17,245 bases of DNA from an uncultured Eubacteriales bacterium (GTDB lineage: Bacteria > Bacillota > Clostridia > Oscillospirales > Oscillospiraceae): the NCBI GenBank assembly GCA_900547315.1, contig URGI01000039.1, forward strand, positions 1 through 17,245, read 5' to 3'. Below, piece after piece: positions 1 through 7,896 of the stretch. Position numbers and translations under genes: made by a program. Under the pieces are notes generated by a model. The model saw nothing but the letters and a program-made list of their open reading frames with translations. It did not search any database and had not been told where the DNA came from. The first letter of the stretch is position 1. Every line of letters starts with the position of its first letter.

Positions 1-5
1 ATTGC

Positions 6-12
6 CACCTCC
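6..12 (-). promoter_or_regulatory. Ribosome binding site of a gene just outside the left edge
   Basis: On the minus strand positions 12 to 6 read GGAGGTG, a near-perfect Shine-Dalgarno sequence. The last two bases of the window on that strand are AT, at the right spacing to be the first two bases of an ATG lying across the edge. I infer that another minus-strand gene begins directly after the rpsR terminator. Its product cannot be known from here. Confidence 0.4.
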
Positions 13-25
13 ATGTCTATAATAG

Positions 26-67
26 CATAAAAATAATGGTAGGCACTTTTGTGTCTACCATTATTTT
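26..67 (-). terminator. Terminator of the rpsF-ssb-rpsR operon
   Basis: A 17-bp hairpin (arms 30-46 and 51-67, one G-U pair) closes a TTTT loop. On the minus strand it is followed by a run of T, the form expected of a Rho-independent terminator. It lies 43 bases after the rpsR stop codon. The arm sequence also gives a T-rich tail on the plus strand, so it may act in both directions. Confidence 0.85.
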
Positions 68-109
68 ATCACTTCACCAGGCGGTTCGGGCTGTTTTGGT
101 ACGAAATTA

Positions 110-349
110 TCAGTCGGTCACGTAGGGCAGGAGGGCGATCTGACGCGCTCTCTTTATGGCCTCAGTGAGTTCACGCTGATGCATGGCGCAAACACCGGTA
201 GTACGGCGAGGCAGGATCTTGCTGCGCTCGGACATATAGCGGCGGAGCTTTGCGGTGTCCTTATAGTCGATGGACGTGGCCTTATCGACGCAGAACTGGC
301 AAACTTTTCTGCGCTTACGATTCTTGGGGTTGTTCTTATCGAAAGCCAA
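110..349 (-). CDS. rpsR: 30S ribosomal protein S18, zinc-binding form
   Basis: This is small-subunit protein S18 (79 aa), which pairs with S6 on the 30S platform. The sequence shows the typical S18 core, with the YKDTAKLRRYMSERSKILPRR segment split around residues 29-49 and a conserved TG next to it. Cys17, Cys20, Cys54 and His57 form a CxxC plus CxxH set, so this is the metal-binding (C+) version of the protein. Genomes with C+ ribosomal proteins often also carry a zinc-free copy used in zinc starvation; none is visible here. The start is TTG at 349-347, chosen because AGGAGG lies eight bases upstream and the protein begins MAFDKNN. It is the last gene of the rpsF-ssb-rpsR operon, 24 bases after ssb. 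Confidence 0.96.
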   Translation of the reverse strand: MAFDKNNPKNRKRRKVCQFCVDKATSIDYKDTAKLRRYMSERSKILPRRTTGVCAMHQRELTEAIKRARQIALLPYVTD

Positions 350-373
350 AGCTGTATCCTCCTATCAAAAATT

Positions 374-841
374 TTAGAACGGCAGCTCGCCGTCGCCGTC
401 GTCAAGCTCGGAAAATGCGGAGGGAGCGGAATTCACGCTTCTCGGCGCGTCGTATCCGGAGCTGGGGCGGCTGTAACTGTTGGAGTAGCTGTCGCTGCGG
501 GAATCGCCGCTGTCGCGGCGCTTGCTCTCGCCGAAGTACATGTTGTCAACAACGACCTCCGCGCTGCGGCGCTTGCCGCCGTCACGGTCGGTCCAGTCGC
601 GGATCTGCAGACGGCCGGAAACGACTGCCATGCTGCCCTTGGTGAAATACTTGTTGACAAATTCGGCGGTCTGACGCCATGCAACGCAGTCGATGAAATC
701 GGTCTGCTTCTCTCCGCCGTCGCGGCCGCCGAAATCGCGGTCAACAGCGAGGCTGAAGGATGCCACAGGCGTCTGGGACTGGGTGTACCTGAGTTCGGGA
801 TCCCGTGTCAGGCGGCCCATAATAACAATGTGATTAAGCAT
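374..841 (-). CDS. ssb: Single-stranded DNA-binding protein
   Basis: This is the replication and repair SSB (155 aa), which coats single-stranded DNA as a tetramer. An OB-fold occupies roughly residues 1-105, opening with MLNHIVIMGRLTRDPELRY, the usual SSB start. It continues with the SFSLAVDRDF and FIDCVAWRQTAEFVNKYF strands. A Ser/Arg/Asp-rich, low-complexity linker (about 108-145) leads to an acidic tip ending DGDGELPF, the docking peptide for SSB partner proteins. Its place between rpsF and rpsR is the classic Firmicute arrangement. The gene starts at ATG 841, 11 bases after the rpsF stop, with GGAG upstream, and is presumably expressed from the rpsF promoter. Confidence 0.96.
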   Translation of the reverse strand: MLNHIVIMGRLTRDPELRYTQSQTPVASFSLAVDRDFGGRDGGEKQTDFIDCVAWRQTAEFVNKYFTKGSMAVVSGRLQIRDWTDRDGGKRRSAEVVVDNMYFGESKRRDSGDSRSDSYSNSYSRPSSGYDAPRSVNSAPSAFSELDDGDGELPF

Positions 842-852
842 CGATGCGCTCC

Positions 853-1149
853 TTACTCTGCACGCAGGGTGATCAGGCGACGCAGAATGCCGTCAGTGAT
901 ACCGAGAATACGATCCAGCTCGGCCGGGAACTCAGCGCCGCTGGTGAACTTCATCAGCACATAGTAGCCCTCGGTGATATAGTTGATCTCATAAGCGAGC
1001 TTGCGCTTGCCCATTTCCTCCAACTCATCAAGAGTACCATTTGCTTCAACAAGTGCCTTGAACTTCTCAACAACAGCCGCGGTCTCTTCCTCGGTGAAGT
1101 TGGGATTGATGATGTACATTACTTCGTACTTTTCGCTTGCTTTTGCCAT
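853..1149 (-). CDS. rpsF: 30S ribosomal protein S6
   Basis: This is small-subunit protein S6 (98 aa), partner of S18. The protein shows the family pattern: the YEVMYIINPNFTEEE start of the first strand, the GKRKLAYEINY segment that meets S18 and rRNA (residues 47-57), and GYYVLMKF, followed by ELDRILGITDGILRRLI. Length is normal for a Firmicute S6. AGGAGG lies seven bases before the ATG at 1149. It is the first gene of the rpsF-ssb-rpsR operon, driven by the promoter at 1228-1255, and its leader carries a hairpin at 1175-1194 that could be an autoregulatory site. Confidence 0.97.
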   Translation of the reverse strand: MAKASEKYEVMYIINPNFTEEETAAVVEKFKALVEANGTLDELEEMGKRKLAYEINYITEGYYVLMKFTSGAEFPAELDRILGITDGILRRLITLRAE

Positions 1150-1174
1150 GGTTGCACCTCCTTTTGGTCTTTTG

Positions 1175-1194
1175 GCCCCCGCTCATACGGGAGC
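1175..1194 (-). promoter_or_regulatory. Hairpin in the rpsF leader, possible S6:S18 site
   Basis: In the roughly 70-base leader of the rpsF transcript, minus-strand positions 1194-1175 can form an 8-bp hairpin (with G-U pairs) around an AUGA loop, or a shorter GCUC/GAGC hairpin with CCG in its loop. Many bacterial rpsF leaders carry a structure with a conserved CCG that binds the S6:S18 pair and lowers expression. Position and CCG fit, but I cannot confirm the full consensus, so the assignment is tentative. Confidence 0.35.
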
Positions 1195-1227
1195 AAGGAT
1201 AGCCCGCCCATACTGACAGGCCATATA

Positions 1228-1255
1228 ATTATACCGGATTTTCCTGTTTTGTCAA
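1228..1255 (-). promoter_or_regulatory. SigmaA-type promoter of rpsF-ssb-rpsR
   Basis: On the minus strand TTGACA (1255-1250) and TATAAT (1233-1228) are separated by 16 bases. Both boxes are perfect consensus, as expected for a ribosomal protein operon. The predicted start is near 1220, giving a leader of about 70 bases. Confidence 0.88.
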
Positions 1256-1291
1256 GGATTTTTTGCGGATTTGAGGGAAAATTCCGCATCC

Positions 1292-1320
1292 TTGCGCAAA
1301 GCGGCGCGGGATGCTATATT
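1292..1320 (+). promoter_or_regulatory. Promoter of the 1343 regulator
   Basis: TTGCGC (1292-1297) and TATATT (1315-1320) are separated by 17 bases on the plus strand. The predicted transcript start is about 15 bases before the ATG at 1343. The short inverted repeat GCGGA/TCCGC (1265-1269, 1283-1287) just upstream is a possible operator but is weak. This promoter is divergent from the rpsF promoter. Confidence 0.5.
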
Positions 1321-1342
1321 ATACACGAAAGAGGGTGCGGGG

Positions 1343-2506
1343 ATGGACAAAAAGGTGACCGGATTTATCATACGGCGGGAGAGAATGCGGCGCGACTGGA
1401 GTCAGGACGGGCTGTGCCGCGGGATATGCGCGGCGTCCTATCTGTCGAAGATAGAGCAGGGGCGGGTCACGGCATCGGAGGATATTCTGCGCCTTTTATA
1501 TGAGCGGCTGTCTCTGCCGTGGTACGGCGGTGAGTCTGCTATGAGCGGGCTGAGCGAGCGCCTTGGCGAGTTGTACGAGCTTGCCTACTCCGGCGAGTTC
1601 GAGGCGCTGAGCGAAGAATTATCTGCCCTCGCCCCGCAGAGGGACGCGCTGCTGCAAAGCCCCGCCGCGCCGGACATCTCCGTACTTTCGGAGATCGCAG
1701 CATGGCGCGGCGAGAGCGCGGATATTGACGAGGCAATGGAGCAGTATCTTGCGCCGCGCGGTCTTGCGCTGCTGCGGCTGATGCAGCATAGGGAAGCGGA
1801 GGCCGCCGCTATCTACCCCTCGGCGCTCTGCTCTTACTGGGCGGGCAACGTTCTGTATGAGAGCGGCGGGAGCTACACCGCCGCCGTCGAGAGCTTTCAG
1901 CGCGCTTATGCACTGGCAGCGGAGGAGGGGCGGGCGTGGCTTATGATGCTCAGTCAGACGCGCCTCGGAAACTGCTATGCAAACCTGCTCGACGTGGAGA
2001 ACATGAACGCGCATTACCTCATTGCAAAGCGGCTTTGCAGGGCGCTGGATGCCACGGCGCATCTTGCAGACATCGAGTATAATCGCGCCGCGACCGCGCT
2101 TGAAGCGGGCGATTTTGAGGGCGCGTACAAATACTTCTCCGCCGTAAGGGAGCCGAGACTGATGGATCTTCACAAGCTTGCGATATGCTGTGAAAAGCTC
2201 GGTCGGCGCGAGGAGGCGCTTGCCGCTCTGGACGCGGCCGAGGCGGCGGAGGAGACATATATCCCGGCAGAGCTTGCAGGGGCGATGCTCAGACTTGTGC
2301 GCTGCCGGCTCGAAAACCCCGACTATCTGCATGATGCCGATTACGGCGCGGCGCTGCTCGACTGCTTTGAGCGCTGCCGCCGGGAGCTTCCGATAGGCTA
2401 CGCGGGCTTTCATCTTCCGTGGCTGCTCGAATGGTACACCGCAAACCGGCAATACAAGCTTGCGTATGAGCTTATGAACGAATTTCCTATAAAACTGAAA
2501 ATATGA
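1343..2506 (+). CDS. XRE-family regulator with helical-repeat C-terminus
   Basis: This is a probable cytoplasmic DNA-binding regulator (387 aa). Residues about 6-60 form a Cro/C1-type helix-turn-helix; the segment from SQDGLCRGICAASYLSKIEQG has the recognition-helix pattern SYLSKIEQGR. The remaining roughly 320 residues are a long, almost all-helical, Ala/Leu-rich array with TPR-like spacing (for example YTAAVESFQRAYALA and REEALAALDAAEAA). This layout matches Rgg/PlcR-like regulators whose repeat domain senses a peptide or partner protein. No ligand can be named. An upstream in-frame TTG at 1271 exists, but ATG 1343 has GAGGG at a good distance and the HTH begins directly after it. The gene has its own promoter and a terminator at 2512, and the MFS gene follows, a possible target by position only. 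Confidence 0.85.
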   Translation: MDKKVTGFIIRRERMRRDWSQDGLCRGICAASYLSKIEQGRVTASEDILRLLYERLSLPWYGGESAMSGLSERLGELYELAYSGEFEALSEELSALAPQRDALLQSPAAPDISVLSEIAAWRGESADIDEAMEQYLAPRGLALLRLMQHREAEAAAIYPSALCSYWAGNVLYESGGSYTAAVESFQRAYALAAEEGRAWLMMLSQTRLGNCYANLLDVENMNAHYLIAKRLCRALDATAHLADIEYNRAATALEAGDFEGAYKYFSAVREPRLMDLHKLAICCEKLGRREEALAALDAAEAAEETYIPAELAGAMLRLVRCRLENPDYLHDADYGAALLDCFERCRRELPIGYAGFHLPWLLEWYTANRQYKLAYELMNEFPIKLKI

Positions 2507-2511
2507 CGATT

Positions 2512-2560
2512 AAACCCGCTTGCTATAAGAAAACTTTCCCATAACAAGCGGGTTTATTAT
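2512..2560 (+). terminator. Terminator after the 1343 regulator
   Basis: A perfect 11-bp stem (2512-2522 with 2545-2555) spans a 22-base loop and is followed by a T-rich ATTATATCTT tail. It starts six bases after the stop codon. The loop is long, so efficiency is uncertain. Confidence 0.7.
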
Positions 2561-2599
2561 ATCTTAACCTCGTGATAGCATATATGCGAGGTGAGGAGA

Positions 2600-3823
2600 T
2601 TGAAAAAGACTCTCTGGACAAAAAACTTTACTCTTGTTACCACGGCCAGCGCGCTTGGCGCGGTGGGCGGCATTGCGGGCGGCTTCGCGCTGTCGTTTCT
2701 GGTGTTCGACGAGACGGGCAGTACGCTGGCCTCGGCACTGATACTTGCGATACAGCTCGTGCCGTTTTTCGTTCTGCCGCTGTTTCTTGCGCCGGTCATG
2801 GATCGACTGCCGCGCAAACCCTTTCTGGTTGCGGGCGATCTGATAGACGGCGTGCTCTACGCGCTGATGGGGCTGTACCTGCTGAAATTCGAGTTCTCCT
2901 ACGCGGCGTATCTCGGCTATTCGCTGCTGCTGGCCTGCCTTGAAAGCTTCGACGAGCTGGCCTTTCAGAGTATCTACCCGAAGCTTATCCCCGAGGGTAT
3001 GGAGCAGCAGGGCTATGCCGTGTCGACGACGCTGTATCCGATACTGCGCGTCCTGATGCTGCCGCTGGCGGGTATCCTGCTCGACGCGGTGGGCGCGGCG
3101 TGGATACTCATCGGGCAGGGCGGCCTGTCGCTGCTGGCAGCGCTCATCGAGAGCAACATCGACATAACCGAGCACCGGCGGGAGGGCGGAGAGAAGCTGT
3201 TCACCCTCCGCCAGTGGCGCGCGGACATAAAAGAAGCGGCAGAATACCTGAAAAACGAGCGCGGTGTGACCGGGATATTCTCATATATGGCGGTCACAAA
3301 CGGAGTCGCAAGCGGCTATTCCTCGATACTCGTCGCGTTTTTCAGGACATTTCCGGGCTTTACGGCGGCAATGTACTCGCTTTTCTCCGTGTTCGAGTTC
3401 GCGGGGCGGACGCTCGGCGGCGCGGTGCAGTATAAGCTGCGGCTTGCCAAAGAGAAAAAATTCGGCTTTACTTTTATGGCGTACCAGATTTATGAGCTTA
3501 TGGATATGTGCTTGCTCTGGCTTCCCTATCCGCTGATGCTTGCAAACCGGGCGCTGGTCGGCTTCCTCGGCGCAAACAGCGCGACGATGCGTCAGGCCGC
3601 GATGCAGACATACATACCTGAGGAGCTGCGCGCGAGGCTGAACGCGTTTCAGAATATGCTCATCACGGCGGCAAGCGGAGTGTTTACACTCGCTATCGGG
3701 GCGCTCGGCGAGGTGCTGGACTACCGGCTGTGCGTGACGATATGCGGGGCGACGGCGTTTATCGCGGCGTGGCTGCTGGTGTGGCGGCGGCGCGCGGACG
3801 TGCGGAAAATTTTTGAGAAGTGA
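2600..3823 (+). CDS. Major facilitator superfamily transporter
   Basis: This is a predicted cytoplasmic-membrane permease (407 aa from the chosen start) with about 12 hydrophobic segments. The MFS loop-2/3 signature appears as DRLPRKP at residues 68-74. A longer polar central loop near residues 185-225 divides two six-helix halves. The overall look is that of the MFS_3/EntS-like or macrolide-efflux-like exporters of Firmicutes, but the substrate cannot be read from sequence. I prefer TTG 2600 over GTG 2591: GAGGTGA lies five bases before 2600, while 2591 overlaps that site and has only a weak one of its own. The ribosome binding site sits in a small hairpin (2568-2591). Terminators flank the gene on both sides, so it appears to be expressed alone. 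Confidence 0.86.
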   Translation: MKKTLWTKNFTLVTTASALGAVGGIAGGFALSFLVFDETGSTLASALILAIQLVPFFVLPLFLAPVMDRLPRKPFLVAGDLIDGVLYALMGLYLLKFEFSYAAYLGYSLLLACLESFDELAFQSIYPKLIPEGMEQQGYAVSTTLYPILRVLMLPLAGILLDAVGAAWILIGQGGLSLLAALIESNIDITEHRREGGEKLFTLRQWRADIKEAAEYLKNERGVTGIFSYMAVTNGVASGYSSILVAFFRTFPGFTAAMYSLFSVFEFAGRTLGGAVQYKLRLAKEKKFGFTFMAYQIYELMDMCLLWLPYPLMLANRALVGFLGANSATMRQAAMQTYIPEELRARLNAFQNMLITAASGVFTLAIGALGEVLDYRLCVTICGATAFIAAWLLVWRRRADVRKIFEK

Positions 3824-3838
3824 AAAGCATAAATTTGG

Positions 3839-3880
3839 GGCGGCTCTGTTTACACGGAGCCGCCTTGAATGTTATTATAT
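3839..3880 (+). terminator. Terminator after the MFS gene
   Basis: GGCGGCTC (3839-3846) pairs perfectly with GAGCCGCC (3857-3864) around a 10-base loop, and is followed by TTGAATGTTATTATATAT. The tail is T-rich but interrupted, so it may be leaky. It sits 16 bases after the stop codon. Confidence 0.68.
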
Positions 3881-3893
3881 ATTAGATTATAAC
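3865..3893 (+). promoter_or_regulatory. Possible promoter of the glycosidase operon
   Basis: TTGAAT (3865-3870) and TATAAC (3888-3893) are separated by 17 bases. The predicted start would leave only about 14 bases before the ATG at 3914, enough for the AGGAGG at 3902-3907 but short. AT-rich sequence here makes chance matches likely. Confidence 0.35.
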
Positions 3894-3913
3894 GGAATAA
3901 CAGGAGGCTCGAT

Positions 3914-6244
3914 ATGATAAGCCTTTGCAATGACTGGGAATTCACACCCGAATGGACTGACGGCTTTGCGCGCGGCGATGGCGGCGCGGAGCGCGTATGC
4001 CTGCCGCATAATCCGCATGAGCTGCCGCTGCACTACTGCGGGCCGGAGGATTATGAAGCTGTCTGCGGCTACCGCCAGCGCCTGTTCATCACCAAGAGCA
4101 GCCGCGGCAAGCGACTGTTCCTGCAATTTGACGGCGCGGCGCATCACGCGTGGGTATATGTCAACGGCGCGCTCACCGCGGAGCACAGCTGCGGCTACAC
4201 GGCGTTCAGGGTCGAGATAACGGAGCTTGTGGAGTACGGCGCGGAGAACCTCATCGCCGTGAAGCTCGACAGCCGCGAGGATCCCGCCCTGCCGCCGTTT
4301 GGCTTCGTGATAGATTACCTGACCTATTCGGGGCTTTACCGCGAGGCGTGGCTGGATATCCGGGACGAAAACTGCATAGAGGACGTCTTCGTCCGTACCG
4401 AGGGCAGCACCGCCATCGTCTGCTACACCGTTTCCGGCGCGAACCGGAACGCGAAGCTGCGCATCCTCGACGGGGAGCGCCTGATGGCGGAGGCGGACGG
4501 CACAGGAGACGTCTGCGTGATAGACGTGCCCTCCGCGGAGAGATGGGATATCGACAGCCCGAAGCTCTATACCTGCGAGGTCGCGCTGGAGACGGGCGAC
4601 GTGCAGCGCGTGAAGTTCGGCTTTCGTGACATCGAATTTCGCGCGGACGGCTTTTATCTCAATGGCCGCCGCGTGTTCATGCGCGGCCTGAACCGGCACC
4701 AGAGCTATCCGTACATGGGCTACGCCGCGCCCGAATCGCTTCAGCGCGAGGATGCGCGGATACTGAAGGAGGAGCTGTGCTGCAATGCTGTGCGCACCTC
4801 GCACTATCCGCAGAGCCAATATTTCATCGACGAGTGCGACAGGCTTGGCCTGCTGGTGTTCACGGAGCTGCCCGGCTGGCAGCATATCGGGGACGAAAGG
4901 TGGAAGGAGCAGGCTTGCGAGAACCTGCGCGAGATGATTTTGCAGTACCGCAATCATCCCAGCATCGTGCTCTGGGGCGTGAGAATAAACGAGAGCGTGG
5001 ACGACGACGCGTTCTACGCGCGCACGAATGCTATTGCCCATGAGCTTGACCCCTCGCGGCCTACTTCGGGCGTACGCTATATTCAGAAAAGCAGCCTGCT
5101 TGAGGACGTGTATTCGTACAACGACTTCTCCCACACCGGCGATAACCCCGGCGTGAAGCCGAAAAAGACCGTCACGCCGGATATGAATAAGGCGCTGATC
5201 GTCTCGGAGCACAACGGGCACATGTTCCCCACCAAGAGCTATGACACGTGGCAGCGCCGTCAGGAGCATGCACTGCGCCATGCGCGCGTGCAGAACGACG
5301 CGGCGGCGGACGGAGAGCACGCGGGCTGCTTCGGCTGGTGCATGTTCGATTACCAGACGCACAAGGACTTCGGCTCCGGCGACAGGATATGCTATCACGG
5401 CGTGATGGACGCGTTCAGAAACCCCAAGACCGCCGCGGCGGTCTACGCAAGTCAGGGAGACGCGCGGCCGGTGCTGGAACTGGGCAGCACGATGGATATC
5501 GGCGATTACCCCGCTGGTCAGCCCGGCGCAATATACGCCTTCACGAACGCCGACGAGGTGCGGCTGTATAAAAACGGCGACTATGTCGCAAGCTTCGCGG
5601 CCAAGGGCTGGAGCGGCCTTCCGCACGGCCCCGTGCTCATCGATGACACCATCGGCGAGCTTCTGGAGTCGAAGGAGGGCTTCACCGGCGCGAAGGAGCG
5701 TATGCTGCATAAGTGCCTTGTCTCGGCGGGAAAGTACGGCCTTGCGAATATGCCGTTGGCGGACAAACTGCGTATGCTCGCCTGTATGCTGAGATATAAG
5801 CTCAGCTTTGACGACGGCGTGGCGCTGTACGGCAAATACGTCGGCAACTGGGGCGGCGCGGCGACGCAGTGGCGCTTCGAGGGCTGGAAGGACGGCGCGA
5901 AGACATGCGAGCACACCTGCACTCCGGGCAAGCGGCTGCATCTGGAGGCCACGCCAAGCGCCCTGCACCTGACCGAACGGCAGAGCTGGGACGCGGCGGC
6001 GGTGCGCATAAGAATTGCCGACGAGCAGGGGAACACGGCAAGCTACGCCCAGCTCCCCGTGACGCTGAAGCTCAGCGGGGACGCGGAGCTTGTCGGCCCC
6101 GCGGTCGTCACCGCAGAGGGCGGCATGTGCGGCACATATGTGAAGACCATCGGCAAGCGCGGCCATGCGCGGCTCGTGATATCCGCGCCGCAGACGGAGT
6201 CTGTGACGCTTGAATTTGAGATAGACAGGGAGAACGATATATGA
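3914..6244 (+). CDS. Glycoside hydrolase family 2 protein (beta-galactosidase-like)
   Basis: This is a retaining beta-glycosidase (776 aa) without a signal peptide, so probably cytoplasmic. Domains in order: an N-terminal jelly-roll sugar-binding domain (about 1-150), an Ig-like sandwich (about 155-245), a TIM barrel starting near GFYLNGRRVFMRGLNRH (246-262), and C-terminal beta domains, the last (about 670-770) resembling the extra Ig-like domains of large GH2 enzymes. The acid/base is Glu360 in WGVRINES; the nucleophile is probably Glu432 in IVSEHNGHMF. His297 in RTSHYP is the conserved substrate-site histidine. GH2 covers beta-galactosidase, beta-glucuronidase and beta-mannosidase; the GH36 gene downstream favours galactosides, but this is inference. 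ATG 3914 is preceded by AGGAGG. The stop overlaps the start of the ACT gene by four bases (ATGA), so this is the first gene of a five-gene operon. Confidence 0.92.
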   Translation: MISLCNDWEFTPEWTDGFARGDGGAERVCLPHNPHELPLHYCGPEDYEAVCGYRQRLFITKSSRGKRLFLQFDGAAHHAWVYVNGALTAEHSCGYTAFRVEITELVEYGAENLIAVKLDSREDPALPPFGFVIDYLTYSGLYREAWLDIRDENCIEDVFVRTEGSTAIVCYTVSGANRNAKLRILDGERLMAEADGTGDVCVIDVPSAERWDIDSPKLYTCEVALETGDVQRVKFGFRDIEFRADGFYLNGRRVFMRGLNRHQSYPYMGYAAPESLQREDARILKEELCCNAVRTSHYPQSQYFIDECDRLGLLVFTELPGWQHIGDERWKEQACENLREMILQYRNHPSIVLWGVRINESVDDDAFYARTNAIAHELDPSRPTSGVRYIQKSSLLEDVYSYNDFSHTGDNPGVKPKKTVTPDMNKALIVSEHNGHMFPTKSYDTWQRRQEHALRHARVQNDAAADGEHAGCFGWCMFDYQTHKDFGSGDRICYHGVMDAFRNPKTAAAVYASQGDARPVLELGSTMDIGDYPAGQPGAIYAFTNADEVRLYKNGDYVASFAAKGWSGLPHGPVLIDDTIGELLESKEGFTGAKERMLHKCLVSAGKYGLANMPLADKLRMLACMLRYKLSFDDGVALYGKYVGNWGGAATQWRFEGWKDGAKTCEHTCTPGKRLHLEATPSALHLTERQSWDAAAVRIRIADEQGNTASYAQLPVTLKLSGDAELVGPAVVTAEGGMCGTYVKTIGKRGHARLVISAPQTESVTLEFEIDRENDI

Positions 6245-6510
6245 AAGCAATAGTAACGGTCATAGGCAAGGACAGAGTCGGCATAATCGCGTCGGTCTGC
6301 GCGCTGATGGCGAGCCACAACGTCAACATTCTGGACATCAGCCAGACGATAATGCAGGAGTATTTCACGATGATAATGCTCGTGGACGTCTCGGCCTGCG
6401 AGGTGTCGTTCTCGGAGCTGGCGGATCAGCTCGAACGCGCCGGAACGGAGCAGAATCTCTCCATCCGCATCCAGCGCGAGGACATCTTCAACGCCATGCA
6501 CAGGATCTGA
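6241..6510 (+). CDS. ACT-domain protein, UPF0237 family
   Basis: This is a stand-alone ACT domain (89 aa). The beginning, MKAIVTVIGKDRVGIIASVC, has the beta-alpha pattern with GKDRVGIIA (9-17), the loop where ACT domains bind amino acids or other small ligands. The NVNILDISQTIM segment that follows is typical of the UPF0237/GcvR-like branch. There is no catalytic domain, so it presumably senses a ligand or acts as a partner subunit. It is followed 10 bases later by the UPF0210 gene; this pair is conserved side by side in many Firmicutes, including streptococci, and its job is unknown. The start codon overlaps the GH2 stop (ATGA), which implies translational coupling. Confidence 0.93.
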   Translation: MKAIVTVIGKDRVGIIASVCALMASHNVNILDISQTIMQEYFTMIMLVDVSACEVSFSELADQLERAGTEQNLSIRIQREDIFNAMHRI

Positions 6511-6520
6511 GAGGTGCGCC

Positions 6521-7879
6521 GTGCTGAATCGCAATGACATTCTTGAAACCATAAACATGATAGACCAGCAGCATCTCGATATCCGCACCATAACGATGGG
6601 GATATCGCTGCTGTCCTGCGCCGATCCCGACCCGAAGGCCGCCTGCCGGAAGATATACGACAAGATCACGCGCTGTGCGGAAAAGCTCGTCAGAACGGGC
6701 GAGGAGATAGAGCGGGAATTCGGCATCCCGATAGTCAATAAGCGCATCTCCGTGACGCCGATGGCGCTTGTCGCCGCCGCGTCGGAGACGGAGGATTACG
6801 TCCCCTTTGCCGCCGCGCTCGACGCTGCCGCAAAGACCACGGGCGTGAACTTCATCGGCGGCTTCTCGGCGCTGGTGCAGAAGGGTATGACCGAGGCGGA
6901 CAGAAAGCTGATAGCCGCCATACCGGAGGCGCTGGCTACGACCGAGCTTGTCTGCTCGTCGGTGAACGTCGGCTCCACCAAGGCCGGTATAAACATGGAC
7001 GCGGTTGCGCTCATGGGACAGACCATCAAGCGCACCGCGGAGCTGACCGCCGCGCACGGCGGCTTCGGCTGCGCGAAGCTCGTGGTGTTCTGCAACGCCG
7101 TGGAGGACAACCCCTTCATGGCGGGCGCGTTCCACGGAGTCGGAGAGCCGGAGAAGGTCATAAACGTCGGCGTGTCCGGGCCGGGCGTCGTGCACCACGC
7201 GCTCAAGGCCGTCAAGGGACAGCCCTTCGACGTCGTGGCAGAGACGGTGAAGAAAACGGCGTTCCGCATCACGCGCATGGGACAGCTCGTCGCGCAGGAG
7301 GCAAGCCGCCGGCTCGATACGCCCTTCGGCATCGTCGATCTGTCGCTCGCGCCGACGCCCGCCGTCGGCGACTCCGTCGCGCGCATCCTTGAGGAGATGG
7401 GGCTAGAGGTCTGCGGTACCCACGGCACCACCGCCGCGCTCGCGCTCCTGAACGATGCCGTGAAGAAGGGCGGCGTGATGGCGTCCTCGTCCGTCGGCGG
7501 GCTTTCCGGCGCGTTCATCCCCGTCAGCGAGGACGAGGGCATGATCGCGGCCGCGGCCTCCGGCGCGCTGACGATAGACAAGCTCGAGGCCATGACCTGC
7601 GTGTGCTCGGTCGGGCTCGACATGATAGCCGTCCCCGGCGACACGAGCGCCGAGACGATATCCGCGATAATCGCGGACGAGGCGGCGATAGGCATGGTCA
7701 ACAGCAAGACCACCGCCGTGCGCCTCATCCCCGCGCCGAACTGCAAGGTCGGCGACACGGTGGAGTTCGGCGGCCTGCTCGGCTCCGCTCCGGTGCAGCG
7801 GGTGCACCCGTTCTCAAGTGCGGAATTCGTGGCTCGCGGCGGGCGGATACCCGCGCCGATGCAGAGCCTTAAAAACTGA
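6521..7879 (+). CDS. UPF0210 (DUF711) protein, PFL-like fold
   Basis: This protein (452 aa) belongs to the UPF0210/DUF711 family, often labelled 'PFL family' because its fold is related to pyruvate formate-lyase. No reaction has been assigned that I know of. The start (NDILETINMIDQQHLDIRT) and the motifs FIGGFSALVQKG (111-122), NVGSTKAGINMDAV (149-162) and GVSGPGVVHHAL are family features. Length is normal and nothing appears missing. The start is GTG 6521 with GAGGTG at 6511-6516. It follows the ACT gene, its usual neighbour, and the two products probably work together, perhaps with the ACT domain as ligand sensor. The odd point is that the pair lies between two galactosidase genes in one operon. 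Confidence 0.94.
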   Translation: MLNRNDILETINMIDQQHLDIRTITMGISLLSCADPDPKAACRKIYDKITRCAEKLVRTGEEIEREFGIPIVNKRISVTPMALVAAASETEDYVPFAAALDAAAKTTGVNFIGGFSALVQKGMTEADRKLIAAIPEALATTELVCSSVNVGSTKAGINMDAVALMGQTIKRTAELTAAHGGFGCAKLVVFCNAVEDNPFMAGAFHGVGEPEKVINVGVSGPGVVHHALKAVKGQPFDVVAETVKKTAFRITRMGQLVAQEASRRLDTPFGIVDLSLAPTPAVGDSVARILEEMGLEVCGTHGTTAALALLNDAVKKGGVMASSSVGGLSGAFIPVSEDEGMIAAAASGALTIDKLEAMTCVCSVGLDMIAVPGDTSAETISAIIADEAAIGMVNSKTTAVRLIPAPNCKVGDTVEFGGLLGSAPVQRVHPFSSAEFVARGGRIPAPMQSLKN

Positions 7880-7896
7880 AATACAGGAGGGAACAC

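Noticed and set aside
18..23. TATAAT on the plus strand at the left edge
   Set aside because: No -35 box at proper spacing is visible and any transcript would run at once into the strong hairpin at 30-67.
179..964. Plus-strand open frame of 261 codons across rpsR, ssb and rpsF
   Set aside because: It is antisense to three conserved genes and contains no domain.
3887..6250. Minus-strand open frame of 787 codons opposite the GH2 gene
   Set aside because: It is a shadow of GC-rich codons: composition is Arg/Ala/Val/His-rich with no motif, no ribosome binding site, and the plus strand encodes a complete GH2 enzyme.
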